A program made the translations under genes and the position numbers. From NCBI GenBank assembly GCA_033763135.1, contig JANRKY010000341.1, forward strand, positions 1 through 53,599: 53,599 nt of DNA, in the 5' to 3' direction. Shown piece after piece: positions 36,764 through 45,499 of this stretch (position 1 is the stretch's first letter; the number at the start of each line of letters is the position of its first letter). This stretch comes from DALYLB01 sp033763135 (lineage in GTDB: Bacteria; Acidobacteriota; Blastocatellia; RBC074). The notes below the pieces were generated by a model. It made no database searches and was not told where the DNA came from. It worked only from the letters and a program-made list of their open reading frames with translations.

Positions 36764-37998
36764 CCCAATGTCTTGGAGGCGCTTCGGACGCGCTTGGGCG
36801 CTTCCTCCTCGCCGAACGTCGTCAGTTGCCGGGTGAGCGATTCGAGGCTCTCCACGCTTCCCAGGCGATCCCGCTCGGCCACCGGCCGCACGTCCGCCGC
36901 CGGCGCTTCGATTCCCGCCAGCCGCGCCAGCAACTCTTCATACTGATCGGTGATCTGCTCCCAGTTGTAATATTGAATCACGCGCGCCATGGCCCGGCGA
37001 CGATACTCCCCGATCTTCGAGGGCGAGTCGATCACCCGCTGGAGCTGTATCGTCAAATCCTCGACCGAGTCGTACGGGATGCCCGCCTCCCCAATCACCT
37101 CGATGTTCTCCGGCGTATTGAGCGTCAGCGCGCAATTGCCCGCGCCCATCGCCTCGATCAGCGCGGGATGCGTCCCGCCGACCTCCGTCGCATGAACATA
37201 ACAGTACGCATTCTGCTGGAGCGCCCGATAGTCCTCTCCAAAGACGAACCCAAGAAACTTCACCCGCCGATCACGGGTGCTCTTCAACTTCGATATATAT
37301 TCGTGCGCATACGGCGCGCCGCCGACAATCACCAGCGGCAGATCGCTCTTTACCTTCTGATACGCCTCGATCACCAGATGAGCGTTGTTCTCCGGCTCCA
37401 ACCGACTCACATACAGCACATAGCCGTTCGGCGCCAGCCCAAACCGCGACAGCTTCTCGGGATCGGCCCGCCGCGCCACCTCCGCGCCATAGGCGATCAT
37501 CTCCGACTCCTTCTTATACCGCGTCGCGTAATAGTCCTGAATCACCTGCGCATCCGTTACAATGGCCGTCGGCAGAAACGTCGACAACCACTCCGACAGC
37601 AGATAATAGCTCCGCCCCACCCAGTTCCACTTCTTTCGCTTGCGCTCCAACCCATCCACATTCACCAGCGTCGGCGTCCCGAACATCCGCGGAATGAACG
37701 CAAACAGGCTGTTGGCTGCGTTGCAGATCAGAATGATGTCGTAATTTCGCGCCGTGGCGTGCAGGACCGAGAGAAAGGTGTGAACCACCGTATCGAAATA
37801 TTTGTGGCGAATCGTGGGAAGAATGACCAGCTCGACGCCGTTATAGGATTTGCTGCTCGTGATCGAATAGTGCTTGCGTCCGTAGACCGTCACCTGATGT
37901 CCGCGCGCGCTCAATCTCGTTCCCAACTGCTCTGCAAATGTCTCGAATCCTCCGTAGTTTGCCGGAATCCCTCGCGTCCCCAAAATCGCTATCTTCAT
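36760..37998 (-). CDS. DUF1972/GT4 family glycosyltransferase
   Basis: A 412-residue glycosyltransferase with an N-terminal DUF1972 half (MKIAILGTRGIPANYGGFETFAEQL, TLVNVDGLERKRKKWN) and a GT4 C-terminal half (GYVLYVSRLEPENNAHLVIEAY, HATEVGGTHPALIEAMGAGNCAL). DUF1972 enzymes are mostly rhamnosyl- or similar deoxyhexosyltransferases in capsule or O-antigen assembly. Coupling to the export permease supports a surface-polysaccharide role. The last ~45 residues (VRPVAERDRLGSVESLESL onward) extend beyond the family. I start at ATG 37998 because homologues begin MKIAILGTRG; the ribosome site is weak. Confidence 0.92.
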   Translation of the reverse strand: MKIAILGTRGIPANYGGFETFAEQLGTRLSARGHQVTVYGRKHYSITSSKSYNGVELVILPTIRHKYFDTVVHTFLSVLHATARNYDIILICNAANSLFAFIPRMFGTPTLVNVDGLERKRKKWNWVGRSYYLLSEWLSTFLPTAIVTDAQVIQDYYATRYKKESEMIAYGAEVARRADPEKLSRFGLAPNGYVLYVSRLEPENNAHLVIEAYQKVKSDLPLVIVGGAPYAHEYISKLKSTRDRRVKFLGFVFGEDYRALQQNAYCYVHATEVGGTHPALIEAMGAGNCALTLNTPENIEVIGEAGIPYDSVEDLTIQLQRVIDSPSKIGEYRRRAMARVIQYYNWEQITDQYEELLARLAGIEAPAADVRPVAERDRLGSVESLESLTRQLTTFGEEEAPKRVRSASKTLG

Positions 37999-38291
37999 AA
38001 ATTGGTTGTTTTCTCTTTCACCGTGGTTGATTTTGAATTTTTCATTGGGGGGGTCTGATATGCATCGTTGCAAGCTCTGAATCATTGCGTCGAGAAAAGT
38101 TGAAACGCAATCGCTCCGCGCGGCATTAAAGTATAACGTTGCCGGACGGAATTGGCCATCCGGAATTTAATCTCCCGCCGTTTTTCCCCCACGTGACAAA
38201 TCCGATTGAATGGGTTAGCATGCCCTCATTGTTGGTCATCTCAGCAAAGCAAAACGAACAGCACGGGATTAGGAATGGAGAATGTCTTTCT

Positions 38292-38966
38292 ATGAAAAAA
38301 GCTTTTCGGCTTATGCTTTGCCTGGCTTTGCTTGCAGGGATTGATGTTGTCAACGGGCTCCGCGTGAAGGCGCAAACGAACGTCGTGACGAACGCCGCCC
38401 ACTTGATTCGAACTGCAAGCGATCGAGCTGCAAAGCTGCCCCAGTTGCCCCGACTGCCCGAACTGCCCGAACTGAAGTCGATGATTTCGGGCGATTTTTC
38501 ACCATTGGCGCTGCCAATGCTCGGGTACGATTTGATTCCGTCCCCGTTCGCCTTTTCGGCGGATTCGGCGACCCTTCTCAATGGCGCGATCATGAAGCGC
38601 CTCGGCATCCGCTATTATTTCTCGGGCGCGGATGACCGCCGTGGATACGATTGTTCCGGCTTCGTCTGGAGAGTCTTTCGCGATGCAGGCGCGGATTTCG
38701 ATCGCGTCGCCGCGCGCACGCTCTGGCAGCAACTGCCGGAAGCCCGGGGAGAAGAGACGAAGCTTTTCGGTACGCTCGTCTTCTTCAATGGCCTGAAACA
38801 TATCGGCATCGTTCGCGACGCCACGTCGTTCTATCACGCCTCGCGCTCTCAGGGAATCACGGTCTCGCAATATGCCGGCTATTGGGAGAAGCGAATCACC
38901 GGCTTTCGCCGCGCTCCCATGGAGATCGTTCCGCTTCCTCCCGATCTCGCTCGCGTCGACGAATAG
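38292..38966 (+). CDS. NlpC/P60 cysteine peptidase, exported (copy 1)
   Basis: A 224-residue exported protein. After a signal peptide (MKKAFRLMLCLALLAGIDVV) comes a low-complexity stretch LPQLPRLPELPELK and then an NlpC/P60 domain (about 93-210). Catalytic Cys121 lies in RRGYDCSGFVWRVF and His170 in GLKHIGIVRD; a third polar residue is probably H182 in FYHAS. Such enzymes cut peptidoglycan stem peptides. No substrate-binding SH3 or LysM domain is visible. A paralogue lies 355 bp downstream. Start at ATG 38292 on signal-peptide grounds. Confidence 0.88.
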   Translation: MKKAFRLMLCLALLAGIDVVNGLRVKAQTNVVTNAAHLIRTASDRAAKLPQLPRLPELPELKSMISGDFSPLALPMLGYDLIPSPFAFSADSATLLNGAIMKRLGIRYYFSGADDRRGYDCSGFVWRVFRDAGADFDRVAARTLWQQLPEARGEETKLFGTLVFFNGLKHIGIVRDATSFYHASRSQGITVSQYAGYWEKRITGFRRAPMEIVPLPPDLARVDE

Positions 38967-38985
38967 ACCCGCTTCGTATTGGGGA

Positions 38986-39021
38986 ATACGCCGTGCCGCA
39001 GTTCTCTGCAGCACGGCGTAT
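38986..39021 (+). terminator. Hairpin after NlpC/P60 copy 1
   Basis: An 11-bp stem ATACGCCGTGC/GCACGGCGTAT starts 20 nt past the stop, without a clear T-run. The remaining gap 39022-39321 contains another small hairpin (ACTTTTTCA/TGAAAAAGT, 39148-39173) and no gene. Confidence 0.5.
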
Positions 39022-39321
39022 GCCACAGCCGTCAGCGCCTTCCTACTCCCGCTCGGCGTCGTCCGACAATCTCCTACAATTCTTTAATTTACTGCCAGCA
39101 AGAGACTTAGCGTTTTTGCGCGAGTCCCGGAAGATTTGGGGCAATTGACTTTTTCAAGTGACAATGAAAAAGTTCCTCGCTAATATGGCGTTGTTGTTGG
39201 CCCCTTGATTCTTTGCCCCGCGTGACTTCCCGCCCCGCCCGACACCCCGATTCTACCCCCCTTCGATTCTTTCCATCTGACCCCCGGTTCGGCCGCAGTT
39301 TTAGAAAAGGAGTTTGGATAT

Positions 39322-40086
39322 ATGCGTGGCGCATATCGGCTAGTGGTGTCTCTCTTGACGGTGACGTTCTTGGTGGTATCCCCCCGCCATTCTGCTGAAG
39401 CGAAGGTCTTTTCCGAGCCGGAAAGGTCCATGCAAAGTCTGAGAAATAGCCGTTTACTCAATTTATTCAAATCGAAAAAGGAGATGTCGACAAAGGGAAG
39501 CGCAAGGCGCGTCGCGGAAGTCGGCACATATAGTGAGGATGTCGAGGCCACCCTGTACGACGCGGTGAAAAGCCGCCTCGGAGTGCCATATCGACTGAGT
39601 GGGACGGACAATCGTGGATATGATTGTTCGGGGTTTGTTTGGAGCGTCTTTCAGGAGGCGGGGATCGAATTCGATCGAACGTCGGCCCGGCTTTTGTGGG
39701 AGCGATTGCCCGAGGCGCGAGAGAGAGAGCAGTTGAAGTTCGGAACGCTGGTCTTTTTCGATGGGCTTTCGCATGTGGGAATTGTGCGGGATGCGTATTC
39801 GTTCTATCACGCATCGAGTTCGCAGGGGGTCGTGCGCTCCTATTTTTCCGCCAATAATGGATATTGGGCGAGGCGGGTGATCGGATTTCGTCGGGCGGTC
39901 GCCGGCGAACTGATCGAACCGGTTCGGTGGCGGACAAAAGGGAAATGGGGCATTCGACCCGTTCGGCCCCGGCAGATTGAGGATGGCGAATTCCCGTTCT
40001 TGCCGATGCTGCCGGCGGAAGAGGAGGTGGCGATGACGGACGACAGCAACAAGAAAAAGAAGAAACGGGATCGCCGCCGGGACTGA
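39322..40086 (+). CDS. NlpC/P60 cysteine peptidase, exported (copy 2)
   Basis: A 254-residue paralogue of the gene at 38292. The NlpC/P60 domain (about 73-195) is clearly related: NRGYDCSGFVWSVF (Cys102), ARLLWERLPEARE, FGTLVFFDGLSHVGIVRDAYSFYHAS (His151, H163) and WARRVIGFRRA. The N-terminal signal region and linker are unrelated to those of copy 1. It also carries a C-terminal extension ending in a highly charged tail (MTDDSNKKKKKRDRRRD). Predicted peptidoglycan hydrolase; domain shared, flanks different. Confidence 0.87.
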   Translation: MRGAYRLVVSLLTVTFLVVSPRHSAEAKVFSEPERSMQSLRNSRLLNLFKSKKEMSTKGSARRVAEVGTYSEDVEATLYDAVKSRLGVPYRLSGTDNRGYDCSGFVWSVFQEAGIEFDRTSARLLWERLPEAREREQLKFGTLVFFDGLSHVGIVRDAYSFYHASSSQGVVRSYFSANNGYWARRVIGFRRAVAGELIEPVRWRTKGKWGIRPVRPRQIEDGEFPFLPMLPAEEEVAMTDDSNKKKKKRDRRRD

Positions 40087-40096
40087 GACGCGATTG

Positions 40097-40131
40097 CGGG
40101 GCGAGGAGATCCGGGAAGGCTCCTCGCCCCG
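40097..40131. terminator. Bidirectional hairpin between convergent genes
   Basis: A 12-bp GC-rich stem CGGGGCGAGGAG/CTCCTCGCCCCG sits between the NlpC/P60 stop at 40086 and the MM0924-type stop at 40147. It could end transcription from both sides. Confidence 0.6.
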
Positions 40132-40146
40132 TTCCGCATCGGCGGT

Positions 40147-40362
40147 CTATTTGGCGTCTGTCGCAAAACCGGGTTTCTGAGGTTTCTTCTCCTGCAGATC
40201 CCACGCGGCGATGATCTTCTCGATATTGACATAGCAGGTGACGCCGTCCTTTTCGATGTGGACGACTTCGCCCTCGACCTTGATCACTTTGCCGGTGATC
40301 GACAGGCTGCCGCAGTTCAAATCAATCTCCTTGCCCAATCTGCTCTCCAGAAAATTCCTCAC
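40147..40362 (-). CDS. MM0924-type small beta-barrel protein
   Basis: A 71-residue protein resembling the MM0924 family of small Sm/SH3-like barrels: MRNFLESRLGKEIDLNCGS, ITGKVIKVEGEVVHIEKDG, VTCYVNIEKIIAAWDL. Function unknown. The ATG has AGGAG upstream (GGAGTCAACC reading on the minus strand). It stands alone between a terminator hairpin and the repeat element. Confidence 0.7.
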   Translation of the reverse strand: MRNFLESRLGKEIDLNCGSLSITGKVIKVEGEVVHIEKDGVTCYVNIEKIIAAWDLQEKKPQKPGFATDAK

Positions 40363-40525
40363 AGGTTGACTCCTTTTTGTTCAGTTGCGGATGGTTGAAT
40401 CAGACGCGCGGGAATTTTACCTCATCTGTTCTCGGACGCGAAACTTACCTCCGCCCCATATTTTTACAAAACGTTGAGGACATTCTGGTTCGCCTTCGGC
40501 AGGATCGTCTGGAGCACCGCCTTCA

Positions 40526-40752
40526 GGCCAATGGCGTTAAGTTTAGCCTCACGCGAAGACGCGAAAGCGCGAAGTGGAAAGAAGCAAGTCTTCTTCGCGT
40601 CTTTGCTTTCGATTCAGAAATCCCGCGAGCCGCGAGGCCAGCGGGGGGGGAAGAAAGAACGCGAAGAGGAAGAAAACTCGGAGATCACTTTTCTTTGCGT
40701 CTTCGCGACTTCGCGTGAGGCCCTCTTCTTGCTTAACTTAATGCCATTGGCC
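40526..40752. mobile_element. Palindromic repeat element with GGCCAATGGC ends
   Basis: The outer ends are inverted copies: GGCCAATGGCGTTAAGTT (40526-40543) and, on the other strand, GGCCAATGGCATTAAGTT (40735-40752). Inside each lies GCCTCACGCGAAG followed by 7-9 nt CGCGAAG-type units, also inverted. The 227-bp unit codes for nothing recognisable and looks like a non-autonomous (MITE-like) element. It sits between the MM0924-type gene and the DUF1579-like gene, in the gene-free stretch 40363-40795. Confidence 0.7.
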
Positions 40753-40795
40753 TTCCGGCGGAATTCCAAACATTTCCACAAGGAGGAGGCTTTTC

Positions 40796-41338
40796 ATGGT
40801 CACACGAGCACGAGTTGTTCTGTTAATTTCAATTCTGCTGGTCAGTCTGGCGGGGTTGTCGAGCGCGCAGTCAAAACCGGGGCGGCCCTGTGATGCGCGG
40901 CCGGAGCATCGCCAGTTCGATTTCTGGATCGGGGAATGGGACGTGACGGTGAAGGGGCAGGCGGCGGGGACGAACAGCATTCAGCTGATCCTCGACAAGT
41001 GCGTCTTGCAGGAGAACTGGACGGGGAGCAAGGGCGGCGTCGGAAAGAGCTTCAATTTCTTCAATGCCGCGACGAATCGGTGGCAGCAGACGTGGGTGGA
41101 CAACAGCGGCGGGGTGCTGGAATTTTCCGGCGAATTTCGCGACGGGGCGATGCGGTTTCAGGGAGAGACGCCGAACAAGGGCGGCGGAAAGACGCTCAAC
41201 CGGATGACCTTCACGCCGCTTCCGGACGAGAAGGTGCGGCAGCTGATCGAGAATTCGAAGGACGACGGGAAGACCTGGAGCGTCAGCTTCGACGGGCTCT
41301 ATTCACGCCGGAAGAGCGCCGGGGACGGCGCGAAGTGA
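40796..41338 (+). CDS. Exported DUF1579-like hypothetical protein
   Basis: A 180-residue exported protein (signal peptide MVTRARVVLLISILLVSLAGLSS). The mature part begins HRQFDFWIGEWDVTVKG and continues as a small beta barrel (SFNFFNAATNRWQQTWVDNS), the pattern of DUF1579-like lipocalin-type proteins. Function unknown. AGGAGG lies 11 nt upstream of ATG. Its last 36 nt overlap the convergent nagA 3' end. Confidence 0.75.
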   Translation: MVTRARVVLLISILLVSLAGLSSAQSKPGRPCDARPEHRQFDFWIGEWDVTVKGQAAGTNSIQLILDKCVLQENWTGSKGGVGKSFNFFNAATNRWQQTWVDNSGGVLEFSGEFRDGAMRFQGETPNKGGGKTLNRMTFTPLPDEKVRQLIENSKDDGKTWSVSFDGLYSRRKSAGDGAK

Positions 41339-42499
41339 CGGCGGGGTGATTTCGCCGCCCGTGAGGGTGGCGCGCACGTCGAGCGCGTCGGCGCAGCCGT
41401 CCCAGCGGAAGAGGACGAAATCGGCGCGCCGGCCCGGGGCGAGGACGCCGTGTGCGTCCTCGCAGGCCAGGAACTCCGCGGGATTGCGGCTCGCCATTCG
41501 CAGGGCGTCTGCGAGCGAGGCGCCGGAGAAGAGCGCCATTTTGGGGATGGCTTCGCGCATTTCGAGCACGGAGCCGGCCAGATAGGGCGTTCCCGGCAGA
41601 CAGACGCGCCGTTGCGGCGTGACTTCGACCTCGACATTGCCGAGGCGGTATCGGCCGGGCGGACGGCCCGCGGCGGCGATGGCGTCCGTGATGAGGATGG
41701 TGCGCCCAATCCCCTTGCAGCGAAAAAAGGATTTCACGACCGACGGCGGCAGGTGATGGCCATCGACGATCAGGCTGGCCCATAATGCATCGGCGGCGAG
41801 TTGTTCCCAGATGTAGTTCGGGTGCCGGTCGATCTTCGCGTGCGAGCCGTTTCCGAGATGGGTCGAGAGCGTGGCGCCGGCCGCGACGGCCTCCGCGATC
41901 TGTTCCGGGCGGGCGGCGGTGTGTCCGATGGCGACGAGCACGCCGGATTGGACGGCCCGCTCGATGAAGCGGGAACTCTCCGGCCATTCCGGAGAGAGCG
42001 TCACCAGGCGGATTCCGCCGCGAGCGGCCTCCTGCCAGCGCGCGAACTCCTCCCAATCGGGCCGGCGCGCGTGTTCGCGCGGGTGCGCGCCTCGCGGACC
42101 GTCTTCCGTCGAGATGAACGGACCCTCCAGGTGAATTCCGAGATTGGCCGCGGCGAATGCAGGGGACTCTTCCTGCGCGCGAACGAGATTGGCGATGCAG
42201 CCCGCGATATGCGCGTCGGATCCGGTGATGATCGTCGGACAGAATGCCGTCACGCCGGCGCTCCGCAAGGCTCGCGTCAGCGCGTCGATCTCTTCGCTCG
42301 TCGTCCCGGTCGCATTGAAGTCGACGCCGTCGTACCCATTGATATGAATGTCGAGCCAGCCCGGCGAGATCCAGCTCTCCGCATCCCCCAGATCGCAGGG
42401 GCGCGAGAGATCGGCGGGCCGCATCTCCGCAATGCGCCCCTCCGCCACGACGATATCCATCAGCGATTCGTCCGAACCGATTCTGCCGCGTATCTTCAT
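41303..42499 (-). CDS. nagA: N-acetylglucosamine-6-phosphate deacetylase
   Basis: A 398-residue NagA of the amidohydrolase superfamily. It removes acetate from GlcNAc-6-P in amino-sugar and cell-wall recycling. Visible motifs: SPGWLDIHINGYDGVDFN, GIHLEGPFIS with the metal-binding Glu, IGHTAARPEQ, STHLGNGSH and the catalytic Asp in ILITDAIAAAG, with the C-terminal GVLAPGRRADFVLF. Length normal. ATG 42499 with AGGA 9 nt upstream. No nagB or PTS gene nearby. Confidence 0.93.
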   Translation of the reverse strand: MKIRGRIGSDESLMDIVVAEGRIAEMRPADLSRPCDLGDAESWISPGWLDIHINGYDGVDFNATGTTSEEIDALTRALRSAGVTAFCPTIITGSDAHIAGCIANLVRAQEESPAFAAANLGIHLEGPFISTEDGPRGAHPREHARRPDWEEFARWQEAARGGIRLVTLSPEWPESSRFIERAVQSGVLVAIGHTAARPEQIAEAVAAGATLSTHLGNGSHAKIDRHPNYIWEQLAADALWASLIVDGHHLPPSVVKSFFRCKGIGRTILITDAIAAAGRPPGRYRLGNVEVEVTPQRRVCLPGTPYLAGSVLEMREAIPKMALFSGASLADALRMASRNPAEFLACEDAHGVLAPGRRADFVLFRWDGCADALDVRATLTGGEITPPSLRAVPGALPA

Positions 42500-42663
42500 T
42501 TCGCCGTTTCCTCTCTTTCGGCCTCTCTGGCCGGCTTCCGCCAATTTTGAAAAGCGGCCGAACTCTAGCACAAGTCCATCGCGGCAGACAGCCGCGACAG
42601 GGTATAATCCCGACGGCTTCCCGCATCCGACAATGGTCCGAAGAACGCCGAAGAAAGATCGCT

Positions 42664-44142
42664 ATGCCGCAACGAATCACCAGACGAATTCAGGCTGTGC
42701 TCCTTGGAGTGGCGTTGTCTCTGCTTGGTTCGCTGTCTGTCGCCGCGGGCCAGATCGACGAGGCGGCTCGTCTCGACGAACTCCGTCGATTGCGGGATCA
42801 TCTGCAGGTGACCGCTTCGCTGCGCGATAGCGACGCCGTGGTCGTGGTCAATGAACGCCTCATCGCGGAGGCCGCCCGGCAATTCATCGGCCTCGAAGTC
42901 GCGCTGGCCAATGGCAGCACCGTGCGGGTGACTTCGGTCGAAGCGGAATTGAAGACCGCCGCCGCGCTCGTGAAGATCGGCCTGCAGGCGAAATCGTCCG
43001 TCACCGTCAATCTGCAGCTTCTTGGCCGCATCAATGGCGGCGAGATCGAAAACGGCGTGTTGCGGCTGCCGTATCGGATCATGGAGGTGCGGCTCGCGAA
43101 CGGCCTCTTCTCTTCGCTGCTGATCAAGTCGCGCCTCGGCGAGTGGTTGAAGCCGGAGACGTGGAATGACGAGCTGCCCGCGCTCGAACTGCCGCTGGAG
43201 ATCTCCGATGTGCTGCGAATTCCGGCCGGCCGGTACGATGTGCAGGGCGATCTGCCGATGGAGATCACGTCCAGTGCGCTGCAGGCCGAGGCGAAACTGA
43301 CGATCACGTCGCTTCTTGTTCTGGAAAAGCGCGCCGTCCTGGCGCTGCAGCTCGCGGGCGCGGAGCCGCGCGCGATTCCGGTCTCGTTCGGCGGCGCCAA
43401 TGATCGCGACCCGCGCGCGCTCGAAACCGAGATCGAGTCGCTCGCCGCAAGGCTCAATGTCGACGCGGATCTTCGGTTGCGGCTCGGACGCCGTTTCCTC
43501 AGCTCGGTCCTCGCGCAGTTCGCCGGCGCCCAGACGCGCGATTTCGACATCAAGCTGAAACCCGGCCGCGTCCGGACCGAAGAGGTCTCGGCCTTCGTCA
43601 AGATCACCAATTACACGGACATCGAATCCGGCGAAGGGCTCGCCGACATTCGCGAACTCGGCCTCGACCAGATCGCCGAGGGACGAATTCAGCTCCGCCT
43701 GCAAGGGCTCGGAGAACTCGACACCCGGTTGCGCGGAAAAGAGTACGGCATCCCCTACAGTTTCTCGCCCCGCGTGAACTTCGCGATCCGGGATCAGTCG
43801 CTTCCGCTCCAATTCGTCACCGAGAACGGCCGTCTGCTTCTTCGCCCACTGTCCGGGACGACGCTGCCCATGCAGTTGCGCTTCTCCACAAATGTCGCGG
43901 GACAGGAGATCGGAATCAATCGAACAATCGTTCTTCAGGCCGATCGGATGTTCAATCGAATCGAACTGCCCGCGTTCTTTGGCCGCGAACTGCCCCTGCC
44001 CCGCCGGATCGAGATCGACGCCAACGGCGGCTATCAGGTGACGAAACATCAGAAATTGAACTATTTGCTTGGAAATTTACGCATTAATGCGAATGAGGAC
44101 GTCCTGGACGTTCTCGCGGATGTGAAACTCTCGACGCCGTAA
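42664..44142 (+). CDS. Unrecognised exported protein
   Basis: A 492-residue protein with an N-terminal signal peptide (ITRRIQAVLLGVALSLLGSLSVAAG). The mature protein is rich in predicted beta strands and hydrophobic alternation (SSVTVNLQLLGRINGGEIENGVLRLPYRIMEVRL), followed by two related halves, each with strands like VSAFVKITNYTDIESGEGL. This looks like an envelope lipid-binding or barrel-like fold, but I cannot name the family. A TATAAT box lies at 42603-42608 without a good -35. The divergent nagA begins 164 nt away. The next genes are MacB-type permeases. Confidence 0.75.
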   Translation: MPQRITRRIQAVLLGVALSLLGSLSVAAGQIDEAARLDELRRLRDHLQVTASLRDSDAVVVVNERLIAEAARQFIGLEVALANGSTVRVTSVEAELKTAAALVKIGLQAKSSVTVNLQLLGRINGGEIENGVLRLPYRIMEVRLANGLFSSLLIKSRLGEWLKPETWNDELPALELPLEISDVLRIPAGRYDVQGDLPMEITSSALQAEAKLTITSLLVLEKRAVLALQLAGAEPRAIPVSFGGANDRDPRALETEIESLAARLNVDADLRLRLGRRFLSSVLAQFAGAQTRDFDIKLKPGRVRTEEVSAFVKITNYTDIESGEGLADIRELGLDQIAEGRIQLRLQGLGELDTRLRGKEYGIPYSFSPRVNFAIRDQSLPLQFVTENGRLLLRPLSGTTLPMQLRFSTNVAGQEIGINRTIVLQADRMFNRIELPAFFGRELPLPRRIEIDANGGYQVTKHQKLNYLLGNLRINANEDVLDVLADVKLSTP

Positions 44143-44188
44143 ATTAGTTCGTATCCGAATCTGACATCGAGGCGTCTTCGGTAACGTT

Positions 44189-45424
44189 ATGGAATTCAAA
44201 GAAACAATCAAACTCGCGTTCGACGCGATCTGGACGCACAAGCTGCGGTCGGTGCTGACGCTGTTGGGAATGATCATCGGGGTGACGGCCGTGGTCATTG
44301 TCGTCTCGCTGATCCAGGGGTTCAACCGGTATGTGGACGAGAAGATCGCGGGCATCGGCTCGCGGCAGTACAGCATCCGTCGGTTCAGTTTCGAGGACTG
44401 GCGCAATACGAACACGATCGCCGAGGCCCAGCGACGGAACAAGGAGCTGACGTTTGACGATTTCGATTATCTGCGCGAGCGCGCGCAGTTGACGGGGCTG
44501 CTCGGCGCGAAGGCCATGGGATCGCCCTCTCAGCTCAAGCGGGGCAACGAGGCGATGGATTCGGTGACGGTCGACGGCGCGACGGCCAACTGCGCGGACA
44601 TCGACAATCTGGAAGTCGCGGAAGGGCGCTATTTCACCAACACGGAGGACAATTCGGCGGCCAACGTCGCGTTTCTGGGCGCCGATGTCGCGACCAAGCT
44701 CTTTCCGAATGGGTCCGCGGTCGATCAGGAGATCACGATTCGCGGGCTGCCCTATCGCGTTGTCGGCGTCGCGGTCGCGAAGGGGACCGTCTTCGGCATG
44801 CCGCAGGACATCTGGACCTCGATACCGCTGAAGACCTATGTCAAGAATTTCGGCCCGCCGGTTCGCCAGCGCAGCCTCTATATGGTCGGCACGGCCAAGG
44901 ACGACAACCAGTTCAGCGAAGCGGTCGATGAGATTCGCGCGCTCCTGCGAACCCGGCGCGGTCTGAAGATGAGTGAGAAGGACAACTTCGGGATCGGAAC
45001 GCCGGACGCGATCATGGGCATGCGGGATCGCCTGCTCGGCCCCGTCTTTGTGGTGGCGATCGCGGTTCCCGCGATCGCGCTGGTCGTCGGCGGAATCGTC
45101 ATCATGAACATCATGCTCGTCAGCGTGACCGAGCGCACCAAGGAGATCGGCATCCGCAAGTCGCTCGGCGCCCGGCGCGGAGACATTCTCAAGCAGTTTC
45201 TGATCGAAGCGATCACGCTGTCGGCAATCGGCGGAACGGTCGGCGTCTTTATCGCCTGGGTCGCGGGACGGATCGTCACGGCCGTCTTCTTCCCAACCTA
45301 TCTTTCCGTGGCCGCGGTCATTGCCGCCGTCTCGGTCTCGGGCGCGGTGGGTGTCTTGTCCGGCATTCTGCCCGCGCGCAAGGCCGCGATGCTCGACCCG
45401 ATCGAGGCGCTGCGGTCGGAATGA
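44189..45424 (+). CDS. MacB/FtsX-type ABC permease (copy 1)
   Basis: A 411-residue permease of the MacB_PCD/FtsX type: N-terminal helix (TLLGMIIGVTAVVIVVSLIQG), a large extracytoplasmic domain (about 50-280), then three C-terminal helices with IVIMNIMLVSVTERTKEIGIRKSLGARRGDIL and ARKAAMLDPIEALRSE. Such proteins act with a MacB/LolD-type ATPase in mechanotransmission or efflux. No ATPase gene lies next to it. Forms a tandem pair with the next gene. Confidence 0.92.
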   Translation: MEFKETIKLAFDAIWTHKLRSVLTLLGMIIGVTAVVIVVSLIQGFNRYVDEKIAGIGSRQYSIRRFSFEDWRNTNTIAEAQRRNKELTFDDFDYLRERAQLTGLLGAKAMGSPSQLKRGNEAMDSVTVDGATANCADIDNLEVAEGRYFTNTEDNSAANVAFLGADVATKLFPNGSAVDQEITIRGLPYRVVGVAVAKGTVFGMPQDIWTSIPLKTYVKNFGPPVRQRSLYMVGTAKDDNQFSEAVDEIRALLRTRRGLKMSEKDNFGIGTPDAIMGMRDRLLGPVFVVAIAVPAIALVVGGIVIMNIMLVSVTERTKEIGIRKSLGARRGDILKQFLIEAITLSAIGGTVGVFIAWVAGRIVTAVFFPTYLSVAAVIAAVSVSGAVGVLSGILPARKAAMLDPIEALRSE

Positions 45425-45447
45425 TGGAATAATGAACGATGGACGAT

Positions 45448-45486
45448 GAATGATGAACGATGAATGGGATTCATCATTCATCATTC
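45448..45486. repeat. Fold-back repeat, GATGAATGAT type
   Basis: GAATGATGAACGATGAAT (45448-45465) and its inverse ATTCATCATTCATCATTC (45469-45486) form an 18-bp stem with one mismatch. It lies between the two MacB-type permease genes, immediately before the ribosome site of the second. The stretch from 45424 has further GATGAA units. Confidence 0.75.
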
Positions 45487-45499
45487 GCCTTGGGGGAGT

